In this document: piece after piece, positions 8,970 through 17,542 of the stretch
How positions within the stretch are numbered: the stretch's first letter is position 1
Layout: each line of letters begins with the position of its first letter
NCBI GenBank assembly: GCA_003243445.1
Contig: QFQQ01000018.1
Span: forward strand, 28,690-92,689
Origin: Citrobacter freundii
GTDB lineage: Bacteria > Bacteroidota > Bacteroidia > Chitinophagales > Chitinophagaceae
DNA length: 64,000 nt
Reading direction: 5' to 3'
The notes under the pieces: model-generated
What the model saw: only the letters and a program-made list of their open reading frames with translations
Told to the model about the DNA's origin: nothing
The model's database searches: none
Program-made: the position numbers and the translations under genes

Positions 8970-9060
8970 GATGTTTGATGATCGATGTTTGATGGTCGAA
9001 TAAAATCCTCTATACGGGAAATTCTTTCGGCCATCCACCATCCAACATCGAATATCGATT
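8970..9060. repeat. Inverted repeat, family C (GATGTTTGATGGTCGA words)
   Basis: Between the aldehyde dehydrogenase and DUF779 genes, direct and inverted copies of GATGTTYGATGGTCGA-like words form imperfect arms (about 8970-9000 and 9029-9060). The same words recur once at about 31830-31860. A small dispersed repeat is the simplest reading. Confidence 0.6.
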
Positions 9061-9141
9061 TTCTAGTTTGGCAAGTCAGGATAAACGGTGGCGAAAGCCA
9101 CTGTTTTCCTTTTGCCGTTTCCCGATCTTTAAAATGATTTT

Positions 9142-9516
9142 ATGATACGACGTGTGATAGCTACGGAAAAAGCGCTGGATCTGATTGCGCGTTTGAAAGC
9201 AACGCATGGCAATCTGATGTTCCATCAAAGCGGCGGCTGTTGCGATGGCAGCCAGCCAATGTGTTTCGCCGAAGGAGAGTTCAGGATTGGTGGAAGTGAT
9301 GTTTGTCTTGGTGAAGTGGCAGGTTGCCGTTTTTATATGAATGCAGATCAGTTTGAATACTGGAAGCATACGCAATTGATACTGGATGTAACACCGGGAA
9401 GAGGGAGTAGTTTTTCGCTGGAGATCCCTTTAGGTGTGCGATTTTATATACAATCGAAGGTTTTTAGTGATGAGGAGTTGACGCAACTGGAACCGTTGAA
9501 GCCGGTGGAGGTTTGA
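9142..9516 (+). CDS. DUF779 protein, aldehyde dehydrogenase partner
   Basis: 124 residues, one DUF779 domain. The conserved landmarks are MFHQSGGCCDGSQPMC with a Cys-Cys pair and a third Cys, and CRFYMNADQFEYW. The family has no settled function but is regularly encoded next to AraC regulators and ExaC-type aldehyde dehydrogenases, as here, so an accessory, maturation or redox role for the dehydrogenase is a reasonable inference. The cysteines suggest metal or redox chemistry. Separated from the dehydrogenase gene by 175 nt that contain an inverted repeat, so it may also have its own promoter. Confidence 0.88.
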   Translation: MIRRVIATEKALDLIARLKATHGNLMFHQSGGCCDGSQPMCFAEGEFRIGGSDVCLGEVAGCRFYMNADQFEYWKHTQLILDVTPGRGSSFSLEIPLGVRFYIQSKVFSDEELTQLEPLKPVEV

Positions 9517-10381
9517 GTGAATTGTACCTGTGGGATGTTTCGGGGTGAGCGTATGTGATCGTGGACTGTAATAGAATTTCAGCGATCATGGTAGCCGATC
9601 TTTGGGCTATGATGTTTTCCATCGGAGTCTTTTAAATCCGCGCTGACGCATACCAGCACCCTTAGCCGGTCACTGCTGCCGGTCGCAGCTTTGCTGCGCT
9701 ATTTGTTGTGTATTACATGTTCTGCCTGCCCCGGGCCTGGGGGAAATTTTTGGCCTCTCCTTTCTCTTTGGAGAGCGGATGAAGTGGTGTGTTGGAAGTT
9801 TATCCTGTAAAATATCGCGTTATTGAGTGCTTGACATTTTCAACACTTAAATCAACACTGTAAATCCAATCAGCCTGATCAATTCAAATTTCTTTGAATT
9901 TTCAATGACCCGGATTGAATTATCCATCCTTTGAAGTTGTATCTCAACTTCTATTTGTTGTTGTATGTTTTTGTTTTTTCTTATCTCATAGTTCATATTT
10001 TGTCATTTTAGTTGTAATACCAGGATTTTTGGCCGTTCGGCCAATAATAAAAAAGCACCGTCCTCTTGAAGGACCTGCCCGACGCCCTGGCCCTCCAAGA
10101 GGACGGCGACTAAAAAAGCTTCTCTGATATAAAGATATCAACCGAACGGTGCCTGCACCAAGGGTAAAACACAAAATCTCATCAGAAAAAAACGGTGAAA
10201 TTCCGATGAAAAACTCATGGATCTTTTTGAGTTTTGGGACAATTTTGATCTTGGCAATGGCCTTATATTTCAGCTGATCAAATAGGCAGTTCTTTTTCAG
10301 GAACACAATTGACCTGAATCTGGCCAACCTGTGTTGTATCCGGGCTTTTTTGGCATAACTATTTCATGACAATGAAAAAAC
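9517..10381. other. 865-nt gap without a supported gene; contains one strong hairpin
   Basis: No ORF in this stretch has credible protein features; the ones present start at TTG or run antisense with no family resemblance. The notable structure is a hairpin at 10058-10106: 15 nearly continuous pairs (CCGTCCTCTTG with CAAGAGGACGG, one mismatch, then AGG with CCT) closing a 19-nt GC-rich loop. Flanking AAAAAAGC words occur on both sides. An unannotated small RNA or the remnant of a mobile palindrome are both possible. Confidence 0.5.
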
Positions 10382-10879
10382 ATGACTATGCAAATCCGCA
10401 AACTGTGGCTCGGTGCAGCAATATGTTCATTATTCGCCTGTAACAATCCAGGGGAGAAGATCAGCGATGCCGGTTCCACAAGTGACACAATACCAGGCTC
10501 TTCCTCTTCTACTACCGCATTAGATACTACACTTGCTGGTTGTTATACCTCCGTATTTAACAAGGATACATCCGCTTTGCAGATCGAAACCAAAGGTGCT
10601 GTGATAGCCGGTCCGCTGAGTTATAATCTGTTTGAAAAAGACCGGAATGATGGCAACTTTCAGGGGGAAGTGCAAAACAATATTCTAACGGGATGGTATC
10701 TTTTTAAATCGGAGGGCGTGATGTCTGTCCGCCAGGTTGCATGGAAGATCAAAGGTTCTGCTCTTTGGCCGGGCTTTGGCGATGTAGTCCAGCATGGTGA
10801 TACCACGTTATTTAAAAGCCTGGACCAGCTCAGGTTCGATTCTACCAGGCCTTTTACCAAGGTACCCTGTACTCTTTGA
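10382..10879 (+). CDS. Lipoprotein of unknown function
   Basis: 165 residues, with a signal peptide and lipobox (LFAC, Cys at about residue 20), then a Ser/Thr/Asp-rich linker and a compact domain (LAGCYTSVFNKDTSALQIET, then the segment around GSALWPGFGDVVQHGDTTLF). I do not recognise the family. It looks like one of the many small exported lipoproteins of Bacteroidota with a C-terminal beta-rich domain. Start chosen at ATG 10382; a second Met follows two codons later and is equally possible. It is 88 nt upstream of the DUF72 gene. Confidence 0.7.
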   Translation: MTMQIRKLWLGAAICSLFACNNPGEKISDAGSTSDTIPGSSSSTTALDTTLAGCYTSVFNKDTSALQIETKGAVIAGPLSYNLFEKDRNDGNFQGEVQNNILTGWYLFKSEGVMSVRQVAWKIKGSALWPGFGDVVQHGDTTLFKSLDQLRFDSTRPFTKVPCTL

Positions 10880-10967
10880 AGAGTTGGGTATTTAAAGCAT
10901 AAGCAGAACCAGCAGGAAATTGCTTATCTGATTTTTTCGCTTAGTTTAGTCTTTCAATTTTTAGAAC

Positions 10968-11903
10968 ATGGAATTTGGCAGAGTGCCCGAAGATGAACTG
11001 AAGAAGGTTGATTTTAGTTTACCGTCGGAACCTTCTTTTAATAAAAAGAGTTTAAAAGGGAAGCCATTGAAACATCCGAAAGTTTATTTCGGTTGTGCTA
11101 AATGGGGGCGTACCGAGTGGGTGGGAAAGATCTATCCGCTTAAAACGAAAGAGAAAGATTTCCTCCAGCATTATGTTGAACATTACAATTCAATCGAATT
11201 GAATGCCACGCATTATAAAATTTACGGAGAAGCTGGAATCGGCAAATGGGCGGAGAAAGCAAAAGGAAAGGATTTTTTGTTCTGCCCAAAAATGTACCAG
11301 GGAGTGACGCACCGGGGTAGTCTTAAAGGAAAGGATTTTATCGTCAATGAATTCTTTCGTGGAATTGTTGCATTTAAGGAGCATTTAGGTCCCATATTCG
11401 TTCAGGTGAGTGATACATTTTCTCCGAAAAGGAAGGATGAATTATTTGACTTTTTAAAGACACTTCCTAAGGATCTCCAGTTTTTTCTGGAAGTGAGACA
11501 TCCTGATTGGTTTGCAAAACCGGATATTCAGAAAGAAATGTTTGAAACACTTGCTGCACTGAATATCGGTGCAGTGATAACAGATACAGCAGGACGGAGG
11601 GATTGTGCACATATGCATTTGACCATGCCAAAAACTTTTATCCGTTATGTTGGAAATAGCCTTCACCCCACGGACTATACACGTATAGACGCATGGGTAA
11701 AGCGAATGAAATACTGGCTGGATCATGGGTTGAAGGAGCTATACTTTTTTATGCATATGCATGACGAAGCCACTTCTCCCGAACTGACCGTTTATCTGGT
11801 AGACAAAATGAATAAGGAGTGCGGGTTGGATCTTATCAAGCCAACTTTCCTGGATAAATCATTATTGAAAAAGCCGGCAAAGCAAAAAGGATTGTTTGAT
11901 TGA
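10968..11903 (+). CDS. DUF72 (YecE-like) protein with C-terminal QKGLF tail
   Basis: 311 residues forming a TIM-barrel DUF72 domain (FGCAKWGRTEWVGKIYP near residue 42, HYVEHYNSIELNATHY, FFLEVRHPDWF, LYFFMHMHDEATSPE). DUF72 proteins are of unknown biochemical function, but they are often found near radical SAM and DNA-repair-like genes. The last residues are KQKGLFD, a QxxLF peptide at the extreme C-terminus. The same kind of peptide ends three other proteins in this module and lies inside UmuC, which hints that DUF72 may be brought to the replication clamp. The gene faces umuC convergently. Confidence 0.88.
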   Translation: MEFGRVPEDELKKVDFSLPSEPSFNKKSLKGKPLKHPKVYFGCAKWGRTEWVGKIYPLKTKEKDFLQHYVEHYNSIELNATHYKIYGEAGIGKWAEKAKGKDFLFCPKMYQGVTHRGSLKGKDFIVNEFFRGIVAFKEHLGPIFVQVSDTFSPKRKDELFDFLKTLPKDLQFFLEVRHPDWFAKPDIQKEMFETLAALNIGAVITDTAGRRDCAHMHLTMPKTFIRYVGNSLHPTDYTRIDAWVKRMKYWLDHGLKELYFFMHMHDEATSPELTVYLVDKMNKECGLDLIKPTFLDKSLLKKPAKQKGLFD

Positions 11904-11946
11904 TCTGCCATAGCGTGCGAGGCAAACGAACAGAGCTGCGATTAAT

Positions 11947-13224
11947 TCATCGCACTTCAAACAACTCATCCCATCGTGTCGTATATCTTCCGCTTCTCAA
12001 CTCCTGACGCATTTTCCAGTCGCGCGTTGTCCCTGAAGAGGCGAATTTCAATACGTCATCCCGCTGGCTAAAGTTGATATTGTCTATCATGCTCATCAAT
12101 TGACGCTGTGTATTCCGGTTGGCGGTATCAAAAAGATTTCCCTGTACAGAGTCATCCGGTACAAGACCGCTGAGCATCACACCGGCTTTCTTGTACGTAT
12201 TTCCTGGTTTGTAAAGATGATCAACAAGCTCAAGCGCAGGTTTGATCAATTCCTGCGTGATGGAAGTTGCAACCGGTAATGTGGTATGATCGCTGATACT
12301 GTCTTCCCGCCAGTCGAGCAGATGATCCTGTCCTTTTCCCACAATAAAAACACTCACCACTTTTGCAGCACTATATTGACGCCGGAGCTTTTCCGCAGCC
12401 CGCGATGTGTATGTTGCAACCGCTTCTTTTATATCATCAATATTATCTACCGGGCTGCCAAACATCCGGGTTGTAGCGATCATCTTTTTATCGACGAGTT
12501 CCTTCTTCATATCGACCGAGGGTTCTCCTCGTAATTCCCGGATCAGGCGGACACCAATAACCCCTCCCAGGTTCGCGTGAGCCCATTCTTCCCGCATCGT
12601 GGCAAGCTCCCATGCGCTGGTCATACCAAGATTGAACAGTTTCGCGGCATTAGCTCTGCCAACGCCCCATATATTACTTAAACGGGTTTGTTGCAACGCT
12701 TCCTTCTGCTGCTCCCTGGTAACGAGAATAGTAACACATCCTGTCACCCTTTTATTTTTCTTGGCAATATGGTTGGCCAGTTTCGCAAGTGTTTTGGTTG
12801 GAGCTACACCTATGGACACAGATATGCCTGTCCACTGTTCAACAGTTTCCTTCATCTGTCGCGCAACAATTTCGTATTCTTCCAGCGGCATATCGGGAAG
12901 ATCGACAAAGGCTTCATCGACCGAATAAACTTCGACCTTCTCCCGGCCTGCAATTGCTCGGAGTGTATCCATTACCCGCATACTGAGATCGCCGTACAAA
13001 TTGTAATTGGAAGAAAATACCGCCACATCATGTTTTTCGATCAGATGCCGCGCCTGAAAATAGGGACCAGCCATTTCTACACCAATAGCTTTTGCTTCAT
13101 CACTTCTGGATACAATACATCCATCATTATTGCTCAATACAACCACCGGGCGCTTCTCAAGTCTCGGCTTAAATAAACGCTCGCAGGAACAATAAAAACT
13201 ATTACAGTCAACGATTGCCTTCAT
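11947..13224 (-). CDS. umuC: Y-family DNA polymerase, UmuC (Pol V catalytic subunit)
   Basis: 425 residues with the full Y-family layout: VDCNSFYCSCERLF at the start (Asp6 of the active site), SNNDGCIVSRSDEAKA, YSVDEAFVD with the catalytic Asp103-Glu104, SIGVAPTKTLAKLANHIAK, the thumb motif NIWGVGRANA, and the little-finger domain from about 245. QGNLF at 361-365 corresponds to the known beta-clamp-binding peptide of UmuC. It performs error-prone translesion synthesis. The start codon lies 2 nt after the umuD stop, so umuD-umuC is an operon read on the minus strand. Confidence 0.95.
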   Translation of the reverse strand: MKAIVDCNSFYCSCERLFKPRLEKRPVVVLSNNDGCIVSRSDEAKAIGVEMAGPYFQARHLIEKHDVAVFSSNYNLYGDLSMRVMDTLRAIAGREKVEVYSVDEAFVDLPDMPLEEYEIVARQMKETVEQWTGISVSIGVAPTKTLAKLANHIAKKNKRVTGCVTILVTREQQKEALQQTRLSNIWGVGRANAAKLFNLGMTSAWELATMREEWAHANLGGVIGVRLIRELRGEPSVDMKKELVDKKMIATTRMFGSPVDNIDDIKEAVATYTSRAAEKLRRQYSAAKVVSVFIVGKGQDHLLDWREDSISDHTTLPVATSITQELIKPALELVDHLYKPGNTYKKAGVMLSGLVPDDSVQGNLFDTANRNTQRQLMSMIDNINFSQRDDVLKFASSGTTRDWKMRQELRSGRYTTRWDELFEVR

Positions 13225-13226
13225 AG

Positions 13227-13715
13227 CTACCAGTTTGAAGATCGTGTATCTTTTTTCCGGTTATCCAGATATGCCTGAAGCAGCGGGTCCACCACATGCA
13301 CCACGCAGGTAACGACGCCCCATGGAGTATAGGTGTTGAACTCTCCGATCTCTATCGGCTTATACTTCTTATTCTCCGGCGACAGGATCACCCGGTTGAA
13401 TGTTTGCTGATACCGGCGCACAAGCAATTCCCCGTCAACCGCGGCAACAATGATCTTTCCGTTGGCGGGTTTTATACTGCGGTCAATGATCAATACGTCT
13501 TCATCCTGAAAACCGGCGTCAATCATTGCATCACCACGCATGCGGAAAAAAAATGTCGCCGGTTTATTGATGATCAATTGTTCATTGAGGTCAATACCCC
13601 TCTCCATATAATCGTCCGCCGCTGCGCCAAAACCCGTCGCATTTGCAGTTCTTATCTGCTGTTGCGAAAACTGCTTTGAACCTTTATAGGCCGCTCCATA
13701 AAATTCTTCTTCCAT
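13227..13715 (-). CDS. umuD: UmuD-like S24 protein with both catalytic residues replaced
   Basis: 162 residues, aligning along its length with UmuD: the cleavage region (ATGFGAAADDYMERGIDLNE), the catalytic region and the C-terminal beta-fold. In Escherichia coli UmuD the site is Cys-Gly, the nucleophile is Ser60 in SGDSMID and the base is Lys97 in EFTVKK. Here the corresponding residues are Thr27-Gly28, Ala63 (RGDAMID, codon GCA) and Arg100 (ELLVRR, codon CGC). The protein therefore should not self-cleave by the Ser-Lys mechanism. The rest of the fold is well kept, so it is probably a real, expressed partner of UmuC rather than a decaying gene. How Pol V would be activated without cleavage is open. 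Confidence 0.9.
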   Translation of the reverse strand: MEEEFYGAAYKGSKQFSQQQIRTANATGFGAAADDYMERGIDLNEQLIINKPATFFFRMRGDAMIDAGFQDEDVLIIDRSIKPANGKIIVAAVDGELLVRRYQQTFNRVILSPENKKYKPIEIGEFNTYTPWGVVTCVVHVVDPLLQAYLDNRKKDTRSSNW

Positions 13716-13784
13716 AATCCAAACAATTAAAAAACAAGGTGCTCGATCAGTTGAAAAATAAAGTTAGCAAAATTAATTTTAAAA

Positions 13785-13799
13785 ACTAAATTATTTAGT
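13785..13799. promoter_or_regulatory. Palindromic operator candidate in the umuD / 2H divergent promoter
   Basis: ACTAAATTATTTAGT is a near-perfect 15-nt palindrome placed between umuD (start 13715, minus strand) and the 2H gene (start 13836, plus strand). It is flanked by an outer pair TTAGCA (13764-13769) and TGCTAA (about 13807-13812). The position suits a shared repressor site controlling both directions, for example a damage-response regulator; the regulator is not visible in the window. Confidence 0.45.
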
Positions 13800-13835
13800 A
13801 AGTTTATGCTAAGAAAATGATCAAAGGAGGATGTT

Positions 13836-14462
13836 ATGACACAAGGATTAGTCAGAGAACCCAAAACTGCTTTTACCTGGTTTGAAGGAACTGAGCCTGG
13901 TATTGCTGTTCCAACCGCAAAGGATGAATTCGAATATATGCTCGTTGTTCACCCTGATATGGAGGTTTACAGTAAAGTGCTGGCGGAAAGGCAGGCTTTT
14001 AATGAGCGCTATAAGAGCAAGCACAGTATAAAATCCAGGCCACATATAGCTATTGCCAATTTTGTGGCAAGGGAATCAATGGAGGAAACATTGATCCGTT
14101 GGATACATCGGGTCTGCAGTAGTCAAAAAAGCTTCACCGTTACTCTTAATAATTATAGCGGGGTGCCACCGCATACTATTTATTTAAGAGTACAGGATCA
14201 TCTTCCATTCAATTTGCTTGCGCAGAAATTACTGGTGATCAATGAATATATCCAGTCGAATGGCTGTCCTTCGGTAAGGTGGTCAGGTCGGCCTCATTTA
14301 AGCCTTTCAGGGCATCTGAATGAAGATGTGTATGAAACCGCAATGCGGGATTATTCGCAACGGATGTTCTGCGAAACTTTTATTGCCAGCGAGCTTGCAC
14401 TGTTGCGGAAAACAGCGGGCGACTCCTGGAAGATCGTTAACATTTTCGGATTGGTACCATAA
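13836..14462 (+). CDS. 2H phosphoesterase-like (2'-5' RNA ligase family) protein, one motif degenerate
   Basis: 208 residues with the two-repeat 2H phosphoesterase fold. The family uses two HxT/S motifs; the second is intact (RPHLSLSG, near residue 153), while the first reads RPHIAIAN with Ala in place of Thr/Ser (near residue 69). It is followed 24 nt later by a paralogue with both motifs intact. 2H enzymes act on 2',3'-cyclic phosphate or 2'-5' linkages in RNA or nucleotides. A strong AGGAGG-like site at 13825-13830 supports the ATG at 13836. The gene is divergent from umuDC and may be co-regulated with it. Loss of one motif suggests a reduced or binding-only role. Confidence 0.8.
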   Translation: MTQGLVREPKTAFTWFEGTEPGIAVPTAKDEFEYMLVVHPDMEVYSKVLAERQAFNERYKSKHSIKSRPHIAIANFVARESMEETLIRWIHRVCSSQKSFTVTLNNYSGVPPHTIYLRVQDHLPFNLLAQKLLVINEYIQSNGCPSVRWSGRPHLSLSGHLNEDVYETAMRDYSQRMFCETFIASELALLRKTAGDSWKIVNIFGLVP

Positions 14463-14486
14463 ATAAAGGACATTAAATTATCAGCC

Positions 14487-15098
14487 ATGCAACCGGATGT
14501 AAAAACTTTAGCAGGTTATCGCAGCAGCGAATATTTACTTGTATTGAATCCTCATGAGGAATTGCGGGATCGGATCGGAAAAGTGAAACAGGAATTTTCT
14601 GAGGCGTTCAACGCACCACAGGCTGTATGGAGCAAACCGCATCTGACACTGGCGCGTTTTACACAGCTCGATATGATGGAGGAACGGATACTGAACAGAT
14701 TGAAAGTAGTTGCAATGGCCCAATATCCGTTCAAAGTAGAGCTTAAGAATTTCGGAAGTTTTCCAACGCACAGTATCTATATCGCAGTGACGACGAAAGA
14801 GCCGGTGCGTGACCTGGTAAAACAGATCAAGCCATGGCAGCGTTTGCTGAAACTGGACAAAGAACATAAGCCACATTTTATAGATGAGCCTCATCTTACT
14901 ATTGCCCGCAAATTACAGCCCTGGCAATACGAAAAAGGATGGCTTGAATACAGTCAGAAACATTTTACCGGCCGCTTTATTGCCGATGGAATGATCTTAT
15001 TAAAAAGAAGAGAAGGAGAAAAAGCTTATCATATACTTCGAAGGTTTGAATTTCAAAACCTTCCTGTCAACACAAAACAAGGTGTCTTGTTTAGCTGA
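14487..15098 (+). CDS. 2H phosphoesterase (2'-5' RNA ligase family) with C-terminal QGVLF tail
   Basis: 203 residues, paralogue of the preceding gene, with both catalytic motifs present: KPHLTLARF near residue 50 and EPHLTIARK near residue 134. Members hydrolyse or form 2',3'-cyclic or 2'-5' phosphodiester bonds; the substrate is unknown here. The protein ends NTKQGVLFS, again a QxxLF peptide near the C-terminus. The pair sits in the DNA-repair-like module between umuDC and the radical SAM genes. The 278-nt gap that follows has no credible gene before the radical SAM start. Confidence 0.85.
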   Translation: MQPDVKTLAGYRSSEYLLVLNPHEELRDRIGKVKQEFSEAFNAPQAVWSKPHLTLARFTQLDMMEERILNRLKVVAMAQYPFKVELKNFGSFPTHSIYIAVTTKEPVRDLVKQIKPWQRLLKLDKEHKPHFIDEPHLTIARKLQPWQYEKGWLEYSQKHFTGRFIADGMILLKRREGEKAYHILRRFEFQNLPVNTKQGVLFS

Positions 15099-15376
15099 GA
15101 GAATAAAGGGAAGATGGATCAGATCGGTTCCTCGGGTAACGGCTTTGCTTGAATCCTTCCGTTGACCGGAATCAGGTCATTTCATTTTCCTGTCTCTTGG
15201 TTAATTGTCCCGGTGTATTAAAATCCATTGGCATTTATGTCAATAGGATAATATGTCTTCTTTTTTTTAAAAAGAAAGAAGATTATGCTGACTTTTTTCA
15301 AAAACTATTACGGCAAGAATTATCTGTTATGCAGTTGATATGCATTACAGGATTCAACTGCTTTAAATTTAAAGAA

Positions 15377-16468
15377 ATGGATCCCTATAAATTCAAACCC
15401 AAAAACAAAGAAGAGCCCGATCAATACCACCAGGGCAGGGGCGCTCAGATCAATACAAAAAATCGCTTTCTGAAAGATGAACTAACAAGGGAACATATAG
15501 AAGGTATTGACGATTGGTCGGAAGATAATACGCCGACACAATACATAGAACAGCTTTCGAAAACGATCGTAAATAAAGTAGATAGTCCCGATGTTGGGAT
15601 GGCCTACAGCATGAACGCATATGCAGGATGTGAGCATGGATGCATTTATTGTTATGCCAGAAATGTCCATGAATACTGGGGGTACAGCGCAGGTCTTGAT
15701 TTTGAGCGGAAGATCATTGTTAAAAAGAATGCACCTGAATTGTTGCGGAAGCAGCTGATGCACCCGAAATGGGAAGTTATGCCGATCATGCTGAGTGGTA
15801 ATACAGACTGTTATCAGCCGGCTGAGCAAAAATACCGGCTTACCCGTGGATTGCTTCAGGTGTGTAATGAGTTCAATCAGCCGGTTGGCATCCTTACCAA
15901 GAATTCCTGGATCTTGAAAGATAAAGATGTTCTTCAGGAAATGGCAAAAAAACGGCTGGTCTCGGCGATGGTATCTATCACTTCTTTTAATGAAGATCTG
16001 CGGCGGGTGATGGAACCAAGAACAACTACGGCCAAACAGCGGTTAAAGGTGATCGAAGAGCTGAGCACAGCCGGCGTGCGCATGGGGGTGATGTTGGGCC
16101 CTATGATACCGGGACTTAATGATCATGAGATGCAACAGATCATGAAAGCCGCAGCTGATGTCGGAGCGAAATTTACAGCGTACACATTTATCCGTCTCAA
16201 TGGAGCGATCAAACTATTGTTTCATGATTGGCTGTATAAGAATTTTCCTGACAGGGCGGATAAAGTATGGCATCTGATCGAACAATCCCACGACGGAAAA
16301 GTAAATGACACAAGATGGGGGCTGAGAATGAGAGGAGAAGGAAGCATTGCAGAGATCATTCAACAGCAGTACAGGAAATACGGAAAGTTGTATAAGTTGA
16401 ACGAAGACAGGTATGCATTGGATACAACTATTTTCAGAAGACCGGGAGAACAAGGTCGATTGTTTTAA
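15377..16468 (+). CDS. PA0069-type radical SAM protein (spore photoproduct lyase-like) with C-terminal QGRLF
   Basis: 363 residues from the ATG at 15377 (MDPYKFKPKN), the usual family start; the frame is open for 76 more codons upstream but that stretch looks non-coding. The radical SAM cluster motif is AGCEHGCIYCYAR (C-x3-C-x2-C, about residues 84-91), followed by MLSGNTDCYQPAE and GVMLGPMIPGLND. The family resembles spore photoproduct lyase and is annotated as putative DNA-repair radical SAM proteins. The last five residues are QGRLF. It is the third plus-strand gene of the module and is followed by a strong terminator. Confidence 0.9.
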   Translation: MDPYKFKPKNKEEPDQYHQGRGAQINTKNRFLKDELTREHIEGIDDWSEDNTPTQYIEQLSKTIVNKVDSPDVGMAYSMNAYAGCEHGCIYCYARNVHEYWGYSAGLDFERKIIVKKNAPELLRKQLMHPKWEVMPIMLSGNTDCYQPAEQKYRLTRGLLQVCNEFNQPVGILTKNSWILKDKDVLQEMAKKRLVSAMVSITSFNEDLRRVMEPRTTTAKQRLKVIEELSTAGVRMGVMLGPMIPGLNDHEMQQIMKAAADVGAKFTAYTFIRLNGAIKLLFHDWLYKNFPDRADKVWHLIEQSHDGKVNDTRWGLRMRGEGSIAEIIQQQYRKYGKLYKLNEDRYALDTTIFRRPGEQGRLF

Positions 16469-16513
16469 TAAATGACAAGACCCAAAACGATAGGGTTTAG
16501 TTCTCCAAAAAAA

Positions 16514-16549
16514 TGTTGACGTTTTTTAACGTCAACAAATTGTTTTTTT
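16514..16549 (+). terminator. Rho-independent terminator after the PA0069-type gene
   Basis: A perfect 10-bp hairpin (TGTTGACGTT-TTTT-AACGTCAACA, 16514-16537) is followed by a T-run at 16543-16549. Confidence 0.85.
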
Positions 16550-16636
16550 CCGTTGGATCAGGCTGGTGTACGGTTCTATATTTAAATCCTGAATGGACAG
16601 TGTAATTGGTAAACAACCGGGATTTAAATATTATTT

Positions 16637-17467
16637 ATGAAAGAAGATTTTTCACACCTAAGTAACGAAGAGCGTATCAAAGCGGAGAATAATATTCTTA
16701 AAATGAAACTAATGTTGGAGAAAGGAGCCAGGTTCCATGAGAATGCTGAACCCCTTCCGCCGGAGATAGAGCACGAGTTTTTGAAGCATGTCATCGCCTT
16801 TGAGAAACAGCTGGAAGAGAGAAAACCCATCCGGGTTTTTGAGAAAATTGGTTCGCCCTCTCAATTCAAACCCGTAATAGAGATAAAAAGAGGAGAGTTT
16901 GATACCGCCTGGGAAGAAATTGATCAGTATATGCGTAAGAGAGGCGTATGTCTGGATGTATGTAGTCCAAATATCTCTTCAAAGGAACTTTACCGCTTTA
17001 CAGTGGAAGAACTATTTCAGGAAGAGATAGAAGACTTTGATATGCCGGGTATGATCTATTGTTTTATTTATGATGAATTTCATCCTGACCCGGTTTATGA
17101 CAATGGTCTCGCTGCAATGAGTGTGATCAGTCGTATTCTCCAGCAGAACCTGGTCGAATATCTTCCACACCTGAGAAAAAATAATCTGAGGTTGAATAGC
17201 CGGTTGCCGCTTACAAATGAAGAATTCAGCTGGTATGTTAACCAGTTCAAGCAGGCATACGAAAAAATAGACACACCTGAGCTCGAGCAGGGAGAATGCA
17301 CTGTAAAAGATAAATACTCGGTAGTCAGTGGTAAATATAAACTTAAGTTGTCGCTGCAAACTGAATACCTGCAATTGCAAGGGCAGTGGACGGTCGAGTT
17401 TGAGTTTGATGAAGAAATCGGCTACTGGTATGTTTTTAATGTTCAGATAGAAGGGATTAATTTCTGA
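16637..17467 (+). CDS. Conserved-looking hypothetical protein
   Basis: 276 residues, no signal peptide or membrane segment. The N-terminal third is acidic and helical (SNEERIKAENNILKMKLMLE), the middle contains VFEKIGSPSQFKPVIEIK and a compact mixed domain, and the C-terminus has beta-rich segments (KYKLKLSLQTEYLQLQGQW, VEFEFDEEIGYWYVFNVQI) that resemble an NTF2/SnoaL-like half-barrel, though I cannot name a family. It lies between the two radical SAM genes with its own short upstream region, so it may belong to the repair module or be a passenger. Good codon structure and length make it a real gene. Confidence 0.7.
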   Translation: MKEDFSHLSNEERIKAENNILKMKLMLEKGARFHENAEPLPPEIEHEFLKHVIAFEKQLEERKPIRVFEKIGSPSQFKPVIEIKRGEFDTAWEEIDQYMRKRGVCLDVCSPNISSKELYRFTVEELFQEEIEDFDMPGMIYCFIYDEFHPDPVYDNGLAAMSVISRILQQNLVEYLPHLRKNNLRLNSRLPLTNEEFSWYVNQFKQAYEKIDTPELEQGECTVKDKYSVVSGKYKLKLSLQTEYLQLQGQWTVEFEFDEEIGYWYVFNVQIEGINF

Positions 17468-17542
17468 TAAGATCGTTGTAGCAGATTGAGCACAGGCTTT
17501 GGAAAGAAAACCCCATGAATTTGGAAACTGAATTCGTATAAT

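Noticed and set aside
9915..10127. 70-codon ORF with a hydrophobic start
   Set aside because: Starts at a rare codon, then enters the strong hairpin; the downstream half is Arg/Pro-rich from the palindrome, so it is not credible coding sequence.
13227..13715. LexA repressor instead of UmuD
   Set aside because: No N-terminal helix-turn-helix domain, length and spacing match UmuD, and it is coupled to umuC.
15149..15376. N-terminal extension of the PA0069-type radical SAM protein
   Set aside because: The 76 extra codons have a hydrophobic, irregular composition and no family match; the ATG at 15377 gives the usual beginning.
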